From: JAHJCW01 sp965369995
Lineage (GTDB): Bacteria; Fidelibacterota; Marinisomatia; Marinisomatales; JAHJCW01
Reading direction: 5' to 3'
Assembly (NCBI GenBank): GCA_965369995.1
Contig: CBDURO010000003.1
Span: forward strand, 12,636 to 76,635
Length of the DNA: 64,000 bases
Each line of letters starts with the position of its first letter. Within the stretch, counting starts at the first letter, position 1. Below the pieces are notes generated by a model. That model did not search any database and had not been told where the DNA came from. It was given only the letters and a program-made list of their open reading frames with translations. Positions 1 to 8,827 of this stretch are shown one piece after another. A program made the position numbers and the translations under genes.

Positions 1-1594
1 GCTAACATCGCCAACCGATTCTGTTACAACAGTGACCGCACGACAAATCGAACCGGTCTCGACAAAAACAGATATTGTTTCACCACCTATCAGAGAAATT
101 GTTGATAGTCCTTCGTATGAAAGCGTGCAACAATACGTTGCAGAACGGACATTAGCTGTTGAAACCCCACTTTACACCACAAACATAAGTAACAAAAACG
201 GCGGTTCTTTTACATCGTTTATCTTAAAAAACTACAAAGCAACCGACTCAACATCTGTACAACTTGTGGATAACTTCAATAATAATAATTTATTGTTTGA
301 GGCAGTTTCTGTTGATGGCGTTCCATTAATTTTAAGCGCCCCATGGGAATTAAGTAAATCAAAGAGAAGCTTTAATGTTTTTGACGAACCAATATCAATA
401 AAGTTCACTACAGTTATATCAGGAAAAACCATTTCAAAAACACTCACCTTTAATCCGAATTCATACAAAATTGACGTTTCTTTTGACTTATCAGAAATAA
501 GAGATCAAATTTCTCAAGGGCTTTATTCATTGTCTTGGAATGGTGGTTTGCCCTCTACAGAAAAAAATTTAAAGGATGAATTGTTTTACTATAAAGCATA
601 TGTCTATCAAGGTGACGAGCTCAGTTCTGAAAAATTACGCAAGCATAAAACACTTGATGAAAAGTATCGTGGACAAACAAACTGGGTTGGAACGCGAAAT
701 AAGTACTTTTTAACTGCAATTATACCTGTCGACAATGCCATTGGCGCACATCTTGGAGGCACATACGAATCTGATACCCCAAAATTCGATGTTTCAATAA
801 AACAACAAGTAAATTCTAGTAATTCTTTTACTTTATATCTAGGGCCATTGGAATATAAAAGCGTATCCTCCCTTGGCGTTAATCTGGAGCAAACTATGTC
901 AATGGGATGGTCTTTGATTCGTCCGATAAGCAGAGGTGTTTTAGCCGCCCTTGTTGCGATGCATAAATTCATACCGAATTACGGTGTTGTGCTAATAATA
1001 TTTTCAATTCTTATTAAAATAATTGTGTATCCGCTAACGAAAAAAAGCTACCAGTCTATGAAGGCAATGAGTACTCTTCAGCCGAAAATTAAAGCCTTAA
1101 AGGAAAAATACGCTAAAGATCCTCAGAAGTTAAATAAAGCAACTATGCGGCTTTACAAAGAAGAGGGTGTTAACCCGATGGGTGGTTGTTTGCCAATGTT
1201 AATCCAAATGCCCCTATTATTTGCGCTTTTTCAGGTTTTCAGATCAACAATTGAATTACGTGGCCAACCGTTTATTTTATGGATAACTGACCTTTCCGCT
1301 CCTGACACTTTGTTAGAAATCGGCGGTTTTCCGATTAACATTCTGCCGCTTCTGATGGCTGTTTCAATGTTCATTCAACAAAAAATGAATCCAACTTCTA
1401 TGGGAGCGGGGGCCGGACAACAAAAATCAATGATGTATTTTATGAACATATTCTTCATTTTCATTTTTTACCGTTTACCTTCGGGGTTAAATCTTTATTA
1501 TACGTTGTTTAATGTTCTTACGATTCTTCAACAAAAGTATTTAACACCACATCAAGAACCTGTTACTCAACCGGTAAAGATTAAGAAAAAATGA
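1..1594 (+). CDS. yidC: Membrane protein insertase YidC (5' end outside window)
   Basis: YidC inserts and folds inner-membrane proteins, alone or with SecYEG. The frame is open to the first base of the window, so the true start and the first membrane segment lie upstream; about 530 residues are visible. The first half is the periplasmic beta-sandwich domain. The last ~200 residues are the insertase domain, with a membrane segment ending in the basic stretch YPLTKKS, the hallmark GVNPMGGCLPMLIQMPLL and a basic tail ending KIKKK. The stop overlaps the mnmE start by four bases (ATGA). The yidC-mnmE-mnmG order is the usual one near bacterial origins. The gene looks intact apart from the window edge. 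Confidence 0.97.
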   Translation, partial: LTSPTDSVTTVTARQIEPVSTKTDIVSPPIREIVDSPSYESVQQYVAERTLAVETPLYTTNISNKNGGSFTSFILKNYKATDSTSVQLVDNFNNNNLLFEAVSVDGVPLILSAPWELSKSKRSFNVFDEPISIKFTTVISGKTISKTLTFNPNSYKIDVSFDLSEIRDQISQGLYSLSWNGGLPSTEKNLKDELFYYKAYVYQGDELSSEKLRKHKTLDEKYRGQTNWVGTRNKYFLTAIIPVDNAIGAHLGGTYESDTPKFDVSIKQQVNSSNSFTLYLGPLEYKSVSSLGVNLEQTMSMGWSLIRPISRGVLAALVAMHKFIPNYGVVLIIFSILIKIIVYPLTKKSYQSMKAMSTLQPKIKALKEKYAKDPQKLNKATMRLYKEEGVNPMGGCLPMLIQMPLLFALFQVFRSTIELRGQPFILWITDLSAPDTLLEIGGFPINILPLLMAVSMFIQQKMNPTSMGAGAGQQKSMMYFMNIFFIFIFYRLPSGLNLYYTLFNVLTILQQKYLTPHQEPVTQPVKIKKK

Positions 1595-2946
1595 TCTCTG
1601 ATACAATCGTTGCTCCGGCGACACCATATGGTATTGGCGGAATTGCGGTTGTTCGCCTAAGCGGCTCACAATCCCTGTCGATTGTTCATAACTTATTAAA
1701 TAACAATAGATTATGTAAAAAATTTAAACATCGATATGCAACCTTGGTTAACCTTCAAGATGAGAACGGCGTTGCAATAGACGAATCCATTGTAACTTTC
1801 TTTGAGGCGCCTAATTCATATACCGGTGAAGACTTAATTGAAATATCATGCCACGGCAGCCCTGTTGTTGTGGATAAAATTATCTCAACCTGTTGCCATT
1901 TTGGTGCACGGATTGCCGACCCTGGAGAGTTTACAAAACGTGCCTTTATCAATGGGAAAATGGATCTTACGCAGGCCGAGGCTGTTGCTTCTTTAATCCA
2001 TTCACTATCAGAAGAAGGTCGTCAATTAAATTTACGTTTGCTTCGTGGTGAATTATCAAAAAAGTTAAATGGTTTCCGAAAAATATTGATTGATGCGGTT
2101 TCAATGATTGAATTTGAGCTTGATATTTCAGAAGATAAGCTTCAACCGGATTTAAATGCTCAGGTATTGAAAATTGTAACAGAACAAATCAACCAAATCC
2201 AAGAACTACTAGATTCATATAAACAGGTTCGTATGCTTAATCGCGGAGCCCTTGTTGTTATTGCGGGACCACCGAATGTCGGTAAATCCACCTTGTTAAA
2301 TATTCTCTCGGAAACCAATAGAGCTATCACAAGCAATTTGCCCGGCACTACGCGCGATACGATTGACGTACCTTTAATTTTAGACGGTGTACCAATTAAT
2401 TTGGTTGATACAGCTGGAATGCGTCAAACTTCCGAAGAAATTGAACAGGAAGGGGTGAGCAGAACATTCAATTATTTAAAAAAAGCTGACTTAATCCTTT
2501 TGGTTCATGATCCCGGATTAGTTAAAATTCCTTATGATGATTATCCAAATAATATTCCGATTATAGAAATTATGAATAAGGTCGATTTACTCAATAAACC
2601 AGAATTAGAATCCACCCAACGCGTTTATTCCAACCGATTATTTTTATCAGCCAAAACTGGCTTTAATATTAAGCTGTTAAAACAACAAATAAAAACATCT
2701 CTAGGGATTAGCAGTTCTTTATCTGATAATATTACTATAACAACAAGCCGCCAACAGCGTGCCCTAAAACACTGTTTCGATAAACTAAATACAACTGTTG
2801 AGCTTTTGAACAACCCGCGATGCGCCTATGAGCTTGTATCAATTGAACTGCGAGAAGCACTTGATGCAATCGGTACAATACTGGGAAAAACCACGCCGGA
2901 CGATATTTTAAATAATATTTTCAAGCAATTCTGCGTAGGCAAATAA
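1591..2946 (+). CDS. mnmE: tRNA modification GTPase MnmE
   Basis: MnmE works with MnmG to place the (carboxymethyl)aminomethyl group on U34 of tRNAs reading split codon boxes. The 451 residues match the family length. The N-terminal formyl-THF-binding domain carries the family stretch TKRAF-NGKMDLTQAEAVA. The G domain shows the P-loop GPPNVGKS at 226-233, DTAG at 273-276 and NKVD at 329-332. The protein ends in CVGK, the conserved C-terminal Cys-x-Gly-Lys with Cys448. Start ATG overlaps the yidC stop. A parS-like site begins on the last base of its stop codon, seven bases before mnmG. Confidence 0.98.
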   Translation: MISDTIVAPATPYGIGGIAVVRLSGSQSLSIVHNLLNNNRLCKKFKHRYATLVNLQDENGVAIDESIVTFFEAPNSYTGEDLIEISCHGSPVVVDKIISTCCHFGARIADPGEFTKRAFINGKMDLTQAEAVASLIHSLSEEGRQLNLRLLRGELSKKLNGFRKILIDAVSMIEFELDISEDKLQPDLNAQVLKIVTEQINQIQELLDSYKQVRMLNRGALVVIAGPPNVGKSTLLNILSETNRAITSNLPGTTRDTIDVPLILDGVPINLVDTAGMRQTSEEIEQEGVSRTFNYLKKADLILLVHDPGLVKIPYDDYPNNIPIIEIMNKVDLLNKPELESTQRVYSNRLFLSAKTGFNIKLLKQQIKTSLGISSSLSDNITITTSRQQRALKHCFDKLNTTVELLNNPRCAYELVSIELREALDAIGTILGKTTPDDILNNIFKQFCVGK

Positions 2947-2961
2947 GTTTCACGTGAAACA
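2946..2961. other. parS-like centromere site 1
   Basis: The 16 bases AGTTTCACGTGAAACA match the ParB-binding consensus TGTTTCACGTGAAACA at 15 of 16 positions, with a perfect 14-base palindrome at the core. The site bridges the mnmE stop and the GTG start of mnmG. Chromosomal parS sites cluster near oriC; this one lies about 7 kb from the predicted origin. ParB would load here for chromosome segregation. No parA or parB gene is in the window. Confidence 0.9.
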
Positions 2962-4840
2962 TTCAGCAGGCAATAAATTTGATGTAATCGTTATCGGTGG
3001 CGGTCATGCCGGCGTGGAGGCGGCCCTCGCAAGCGCCCGTCTCGGCGTTAAAACCGCTCTCATATCGCAAGATAGGCATGCAATTGCCCGAATGTCGTGC
3101 AATCCGGCGATCGGTGGCCTGGCAAAGGGACAAATTGTACGCGAGATTGATGTTCTTGGTGGCATTGTGGGACTTGCCGCTGATGCGGCGGGGCTACAGT
3201 TTAAGCTATTAAACCGCTCAAAGGGACGTTCTGTCTGGTCGCCTCGTGCGCAAACCGATAAACGAGTGTATGAAAGTTGTGTTTTACATTTGGTTGAAGT
3301 TTCCGAAAATCTTACTTTAATAACGGGAGAGGCTGTTGATATTATTGATAAACATAATCTTATCTCTGGCGTCATGCTACGCAATGGTGAGCGGTTTGTT
3401 TGTAATTCTCTTGTAATAACTTGTGGCACGTTTCTAAATGGCTTGATTCACATCGGAAACCGAAAAATTCCAGCCGGGCGTATGGGTGAATCAAGTTCTA
3501 TCGGAATAACGGAATCGCTGATTAAGCGTGGCCTTAAAGCGGGACGGCTTAAAACCGGAACGCCGCCACGACTATTTAAGGAAACAGTTAATTGGGAAAA
3601 ACTATACACTATCGTTGGCGATGAAAACCCTGTTCCGTTTTCGTATCGGACAAAGAATTTTAATCCACCGAACATAGCGTGTCATGTGGCTAAAACAAAT
3701 CCTTCCTGTCACGATATTATTTATAACGATATCGAGCGTTCCCCGTTGTTTTCGGGAGATATATTTGGTGAAGGTCCGCGCTACTGTCCATCGATAGAAG
3801 ATAAAATTCATCGTTTTTCACACCATAATTCACATACATTGTTTTTAGAACCGGAGTGGCGCGATTCCGATCAAATTTATGTGAACGGCTTTGCTTCTAG
3901 TCTTCCTGAAGATGTTCAGATAAACGCGCTGCGTCAGGTTCCGGGATTAGAGAAAGTAGAGTTTTTGCGACCTGGCTATGCAATTGAATATGACTTTTTT
4001 CCACCGGCTCAATTGAAAGCCACGCTTGAATCAAAATTTATAAACGGATTATATTTTGCCGGACAGGTAAACGGAACTTCCGGCTATGAGGAAGCTGCCG
4101 GACAGGGACTAGTCGCGGGCATTAACGCCGCAAAGCTTGTTTTAAGGCAAAAACCGCTTACCTTGCACCGCGATGAAGCCTATATTGGAGTTTTAATAGA
4201 CGATCTTATAACCAAAGACACGATGGAGCCATATCGTATGTTTACGTCAAGAGCAGAACATCGCTTGCTATTGCGATACTCCAATGCAGATCAACGTCTT
4301 GCCGAAAAAGCCAAACAATATGATTTAATCGATGACGTATTTTATGATTTTCTTTTCAACAAGATACAAACAACGGAGCAACTTGTAGAAAACTTGAACA
4401 ATAGCGTTAAGCCAGATGAAGTAAACGAGATACTGTCGGATATTGACGGAACAGTTATTAAGCATTCTCAACCAGCCAGACAAATACTTAAGAGACCTGG
4501 AATTGAACTTTCTCATTTACCGGAACGCTTTACGGAGAACATTGATTATTCCAATTTCGATAAACATATAATCGATGAAATATACACGGAGGCCGAAACA
4601 ACAATTAAATATGCCGGTTATATCGTTCGCCAATATGAACAAATTGAACGGTTAAAATCACAAGAGAAACTTTCTATACCAAAGAATTTTAATTATCTTT
4701 CGATTAACAGCTTGTCAAACGAAGCGCGCGAAAAGCTTAATTTTGTTAAGCCCGAAACACTTGGTCAAGCGATGCGGGTTTCTGGAGTTACGCCCGCAGA
4801 TATTGGTGTATTGTCCGTCTTGCTTTATAAATCAAAATGA
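2954..4840 (+). CDS. mnmG: tRNA uridine 5-carboxymethylaminomethyl modification enzyme MnmG
   Basis: MnmG (GidA) is the FAD enzyme partner of MnmE in wobble-uridine modification. The 628 residues show the dinucleotide-binding motif IGGGHAG near residue 14, the family stretch ARMSCNPAIGGLAKGQIVRE, the TGTPPR motif, AGQVNGTSGYEEAAGQG and FTSRAEHRLLLRYSNADQRL, followed by the C-terminal tRNA-binding helical region. The GTG start at 2954 lies inside the parS-like palindrome and leaves nine residues before the FDVIVIGGG strand; no in-frame ATG lies nearby and no clear Shine-Dalgarno is seen. The stop overlaps the mfd start (ATGA). Confidence 0.97.
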   Translation: MKHSAGNKFDVIVIGGGHAGVEAALASARLGVKTALISQDRHAIARMSCNPAIGGLAKGQIVREIDVLGGIVGLAADAAGLQFKLLNRSKGRSVWSPRAQTDKRVYESCVLHLVEVSENLTLITGEAVDIIDKHNLISGVMLRNGERFVCNSLVITCGTFLNGLIHIGNRKIPAGRMGESSSIGITESLIKRGLKAGRLKTGTPPRLFKETVNWEKLYTIVGDENPVPFSYRTKNFNPPNIACHVAKTNPSCHDIIYNDIERSPLFSGDIFGEGPRYCPSIEDKIHRFSHHNSHTLFLEPEWRDSDQIYVNGFASSLPEDVQINALRQVPGLEKVEFLRPGYAIEYDFFPPAQLKATLESKFINGLYFAGQVNGTSGYEEAAGQGLVAGINAAKLVLRQKPLTLHRDEAYIGVLIDDLITKDTMEPYRMFTSRAEHRLLLRYSNADQRLAEKAKQYDLIDDVFYDFLFNKIQTTEQLVENLNNSVKPDEVNEILSDIDGTVIKHSQPARQILKRPGIELSHLPERFTENIDYSNFDKHIIDEIYTEAETTIKYAGYIVRQYEQIERLKSQEKLSIPKNFNYLSINSLSNEAREKLNFVKPETLGQAMRVSGVTPADIGVLSVLLYKSK

Positions 4841-7800
4841 ATGTTTCACGTGAAACGTCCCTATCAAATTTGCTATCAAACATGGCAATTAATTTGAATA
4901 TCGATAAAAATGTATTTAGTACTAATCAGTCATTCTCTGGACTTACGAGCTCAGCGGCAAGCTTGCTATTGCTTTCAATTAATAGTAGTATTTATGACAA
5001 GCCGACTCTCATCGTCCTAGAGACTAGTACGTTAGCTGAAAAGCTATATTTAACATGTTATAACTTAGCTCCTGACGAAATTGCCTTCTTTCCCGAATCG
5101 GTATCAAAAGACTCAGATATTCCAGGATTTAATCTTGAAAACGAACGCTATCGATCAGAGGCGGTTAACTTTTTTCGTAAAAATAATTCGGGTTTAATTT
5201 TTACATCACTGGATGCCTCAAACGAGCCCGCTATAGATAAAATAACAAATGAAGAGACCTCTTTTATTCTTAAAATTAATGAAGCCCACGATCGCCAAAC
5301 ATTGCTATCTACTTTAAATAACTGGGACTATGAACAAACCGATCATACAGAAACACCAAAGACTTATTCTGTACGTGGGGGAATTTTAGATATATTTTTA
5401 CCGTATTCTGCCAATCCAACGCGTATAGAGTTTTTTGGAAATACAATAGAGTCCATACGTATTTTTAATCCCAGATCGCAACGCACTATAAAAAATATAA
5501 ACCGTATTGAAATATTTCCGCCGCCAATAAAAAACACTTCTTCACCTAATAAAATTTCTCTATTAAATTATTTGGGAAATACGTTTAATATCATCCATTT
5601 TTATGAAGAATCAGGATTGTTAAGCATACATTTCAATAAAAACCGCGACAATGATATAAATCTGAATTGTAAAAACATAAAACTATCAGAAGAGGATATC
5701 TCCGATAACGATATTTCCTTAGATTCAGCATTAAGCACAACAATGCCAGATAATGTTTTTTTATTTTCAGACAACATCAACACTAAAACATTTCTTAATA
5801 AATATAAGCACGAGAGCTTTTTTGCGATACACAATGCCCTAGAAAAAGGTTTTTATTCAAAAGATCTAAATCTTTGTTGTTTATCACTTTCTGAACTGAA
5901 CAGCCAAAAACCTGTATTCCGCTCACGATGGACTGTTGATTCGGTTGCTGAAATTCCACAAAAAGAATTTTCTTCTTTAGAAGATTTGGATTGGGGTGAT
6001 TATCTTGTACACCAGGACTTTGGTATCGGTTTATATCGCGGACTAAAGACGCTTTTAACCCACGACAAAGTAAATCAGGAATGTATTAAAATTGAATACG
6101 CAGATAATGCAAACATATATATCCCAATAGATAAATTTAATCGCGTGCATAGAATGATTGTTACCGGGGGTAAAGAACCTGCACTCTCTACCTTAAACAG
6201 TCCAAAATGGAAGAGGCAGAAACAAATAGCAAAAGAATCTGCCAAAATCGCTGTACAAGATTTGGTGAATTTATATACTTCACGAAACAGAAAACGGGGG
6301 TTTAAGTATAATAAAAACAATGGTTTCATGCGAGAATTGGAGGCGTCGTTCCCTTACGAAGAAACACCTGGGCAAAAAACTACAATAGAAGCGGTTGTAT
6401 CAGATATGGAAAAAGAATTTCCGGTTGATATGCTCATTTGTGGAGATGTCGGTTTTGGAAAAACAGAAGTTGCTTTGAGGGCTATCCTAAAGGCGATTGT
6501 TTCCGGTAAAAAAGTTCTTTTTTTAACACCTACCACCATTCTTGCTGATCAACATTTTATATCGACCAAAGCCCGATTAGAGCCTTTGGGCGTACAAGTT
6601 GAATTACTATCACGATTTAAAACCAAAAAGCAACAGCAAGAAATATTGGAAAAAATGTTAATAGGTAAAACTGATTTGGTAATAGGAACTCACCGGTTAC
6701 TTTCTCAAGATGTGCTTTTTCCCGATTTGGGGTTGCTAGTAATTGATGAAGAACATCGGTTTGGAGTAAAACATAAAGAAAAATTACGTCACTTGCGCTC
6801 TACCGTTGATGTACTAACACTTACCGCAACCCCGATACCAAGAACTTTGCAACAATCGTTGCTTGGTATACGAGACATAAGTCACATCAATACACCGCCA
6901 AAAACACGCCGCCCGATTAAAACATTTGTGCAATATCTCAATTGGGACAATATCAAAAGTATTGTAAATAATGAACTTGTGCGTGGCGGGCAAGTATATT
7001 TTTTACACAATGATATTTCATCAATTCCTTTCATTCTTAAAAAACTTATTGCCCTTTTTCCTAACCATGTGACAGGCGTAGCACATGGCAAAATGAACAC
7101 AAGAGATTTAGAAAATACTGTCCTTTCGTTTTTTTCGGGAAATATTGATATTTTACTATGCACAACAATAATCGAATCCGGCCTAGATGTATCAAACGCT
7201 AACACAATTATTATCAACAATGCACAAAATTTTGGTCTTTCTCAATTATATCAAATCAGAGGTCGTGTTGGGCGTAGCTACAGACAGGCTTATTGTTTCT
7301 TGTTGTTACCGCACGGTAAAACTATCGGTGAAAGCGCACATAAACGGTTAAAGGCAATCGAACATTTTACTTCCTTAGGTTCCGGCTATGATATTTCTCT
7401 TAAAGATCTTGAAATTCGCGGTGCAGGTAATCTCTTTGGTTATAAGCAAAGCGGAAATATTGCCACCGTTGGATTTGAAATGTATTGTAAACTCTTACAA
7501 GAGGTTGTAGATGAATCAATCGGTAATACCGATGTACCACAACCGCCAAAGATTTCCATGCCAATTAATGCCATGTTAGACAGCGGTTATGTATCGCTCG
7601 TGCAAGACAGATTGTATTTTTACCAACAATTATCTGAAGCGCGTGATATTGGCGCAGTAAACAAAATTGAAGCTGAATTGCTTGATAGATTTAGTAGACT
7701 ACCGCAGTCTGCAAAAAACTTAATGTATATAACCAAACTTCGCGCAAGGTTAACAGGAACCGCTGTGACGTACGTTTCGGTAATCGGTTCTGACCTCACG

Positions 7801-8007
7801 ATAAAATTGGCAGATTTTTCACCTTTTTCATCCGCACAAGCACTATTTAAAGCTATTGAAGAAAAATTGGCAATAAATAATTTTAGTTATCAGTTTACCC
7901 CGTCAAAAAGTGGTTTTTCGATTTTGGTGAAAGCTGATAATCTTAATCATTCATTAAAAGCTCTAGAATTATTTGTTGAGCTGTTTTCTAAAGGAAATTT
8001 TTCCTAA
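4837..8007 (+). CDS. mfd: Transcription-repair coupling factor Mfd
   Basis: Mfd pushes stalled RNA polymerase off DNA lesions and recruits UvrA. Its 1056 residues are a little shorter than the E. coli protein. In order there is a UvrB-like N-terminal part, the RNA-polymerase-interacting domain starting near DLDWGDYLVHQDFGIG, then the RecG-like translocase: Walker A GDVGFGKT at 536-543, DEEH at 637-640 and QIRGRVGR near 813. The C-terminal D7 regulatory domain is present. Start ATG overlaps the mnmG stop. Codons 2-7 (NVSRET) are encoded by the second parS-like site. An mfd gene this close to the origin and fused into the mnm run is not the common arrangement. Confidence 0.97.
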   Translation: MNVSRETSLSNLLSNMAINLNIDKNVFSTNQSFSGLTSSAASLLLLSINSSIYDKPTLIVLETSTLAEKLYLTCYNLAPDEIAFFPESVSKDSDIPGFNLENERYRSEAVNFFRKNNSGLIFTSLDASNEPAIDKITNEETSFILKINEAHDRQTLLSTLNNWDYEQTDHTETPKTYSVRGGILDIFLPYSANPTRIEFFGNTIESIRIFNPRSQRTIKNINRIEIFPPPIKNTSSPNKISLLNYLGNTFNIIHFYEESGLLSIHFNKNRDNDINLNCKNIKLSEEDISDNDISLDSALSTTMPDNVFLFSDNINTKTFLNKYKHESFFAIHNALEKGFYSKDLNLCCLSLSELNSQKPVFRSRWTVDSVAEIPQKEFSSLEDLDWGDYLVHQDFGIGLYRGLKTLLTHDKVNQECIKIEYADNANIYIPIDKFNRVHRMIVTGGKEPALSTLNSPKWKRQKQIAKESAKIAVQDLVNLYTSRNRKRGFKYNKNNGFMRELEASFPYEETPGQKTTIEAVVSDMEKEFPVDMLICGDVGFGKTEVALRAILKAIVSGKKVLFLTPTTILADQHFISTKARLEPLGVQVELLSRFKTKKQQQEILEKMLIGKTDLVIGTHRLLSQDVLFPDLGLLVIDEEHRFGVKHKEKLRHLRSTVDVLTLTATPIPRTLQQSLLGIRDISHINTPPKTRRPIKTFVQYLNWDNIKSIVNNELVRGGQVYFLHNDISSIPFILKKLIALFPNHVTGVAHGKMNTRDLENTVLSFFSGNIDILLCTTIIESGLDVSNANTIIINNAQNFGLSQLYQIRGRVGRSYRQAYCFLLLPHGKTIGESAHKRLKAIEHFTSLGSGYDISLKDLEIRGAGNLFGYKQSGNIATVGFEMYCKLLQEVVDESIGNTDVPQPPKISMPINAMLDSGYVSLVQDRLYFYQQLSEARDIGAVNKIEAELLDRFSRLPQSAKNLMYITKLRARLTGTAVTYVSVIGSDLTIKLADFSPFSSAQALFKAIEEKLAINNFSYQFTPSKSGFSILVKADNLNHSLKALELFVELFSKGNFS
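4842..4857. other. parS-like centromere site 2 (inside mfd codons 2-7)
   Basis: The 16 bases TGTTTCACGTGAAACG match the parS consensus at 15 of 16 positions; only the last base differs. The site is entirely coding, within the first codons of mfd, 1.9 kb from site 1 and about 5.3 kb from the predicted oriC. The pair brackets mnmG. The mismatches are at opposite outer ends in the two sites, so the 14-base palindromic core GTTTCACGTGAAAC is identical. Confidence 0.9.
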
Positions 8008-8032
8008 CTTTAATGTTTAAAATGTAGTGTCT

Positions 8033-8827
8033 ATGAGAAAATTATTACCATTTATAATTGTTTTATTATTTATCTCTTGTGCGAAAGACAACAGGGTTGA
8101 CACTCCTATTGTCGCAAAAGTAGAAAACTCAGTTCTTACCATTGCTGAGGCTGAAAAACTAAAACTTGCCGTTCCTAATCAAAACTATTCCATTAATGAT
8201 GTAGTTGCGTCATGGATTGATAGAGAATTACTTTATCTCGCAGCAAAACATGGCGGTCTTGAAAACGATGAAACTTTAAACTCACAAGTCGGTATTTATC
8301 GGAAAGATTTATTTGGCAATACTTTCATGGATAATTACATTGCATCACAAATAACAATCGAAAATGCAGAGATTAAAACCTATTATGATAAAAATAGAAG
8401 TTCCTTCAAACATAAAAATGATAGCGCCAAGATCATGCATTTTTTTATAACGACCGACTCGGTTGCTCAATACATTGCTGAGGCTCTGAAACAACCAAAT
8501 AATTCAACAGACAGAAAAGTACTTTTAGCAAATTATAATGTTGATGTTGCAACCGTTGAAAAGGGAAATCTTATCGAACAATTAGATTCTGAGATCTTTT
8601 CAAATAATAGAACGAATTTTACTATTGGTCCAATTGAAACCGACTATGGATACCATATCATAGAAGTATTAAGCAGATATGAGGCGGGTTCACAAATTAA
8701 TATTGATGAAGCTTACGATGAAATTTATCAACGACTTTTCAATCAAAAAAAAGCTCTCAGTTCAATTCGCTTTTTAGATAGTTTAAGAAATCACTATACT
8801 GTAAAAATAAATTTAGAGAACAATTAA
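8033..8827 (+). CDS. Lipoprotein related to parvulin/SurA-type chaperones
   Basis: This is a 264-residue predicted lipoprotein. I choose ATG at 8033 rather than the GTG six bases upstream because MRKLLPFIIVLLFISC is a clean lipoprotein signal with the lipobox ending at Cys16. The body is largely helical. Near the C-terminus the stretch IGPIETDYGYHIIEVLSRY is the typical last strand of a parvulin (PpiC/SurA) domain, but the domain is abbreviated and the usual RHIL start and catalytic pattern are not evident. It is probably a periplasmic chaperone rather than an active isomerase. It shares one base with the next gene, a full SurA-like protein, suggesting joint work in outer-membrane protein folding. 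Confidence 0.75.
   Translation: MRKLLPFIIVLLFISCAKDNRVDTPIVAKVENSVLTIAEAEKLKLAVPNQNYSINDVVASWIDRELLYLAAKHGGLENDETLNSQVGIYRKDLFGNTFMDNYIASQITIENAEIKTYYDKNRSSFKHKNDSAKIMHFFITTDSVAQYIAEALKQPNNSTDRKVLLANYNVDVATVEKGNLIEQLDSEIFSNNRTNFTIGPIETDYGYHIIEVLSRYEAGSQINIDEAYDEIYQRLFNQKKALSSIRFLDSLRNHYTVKINLENN

Noticed and set aside
8033..8827. Active peptidyl-prolyl isomerase
   Set aside because: Only the last parvulin strand is recognisable; the domain is too short to claim catalysis.
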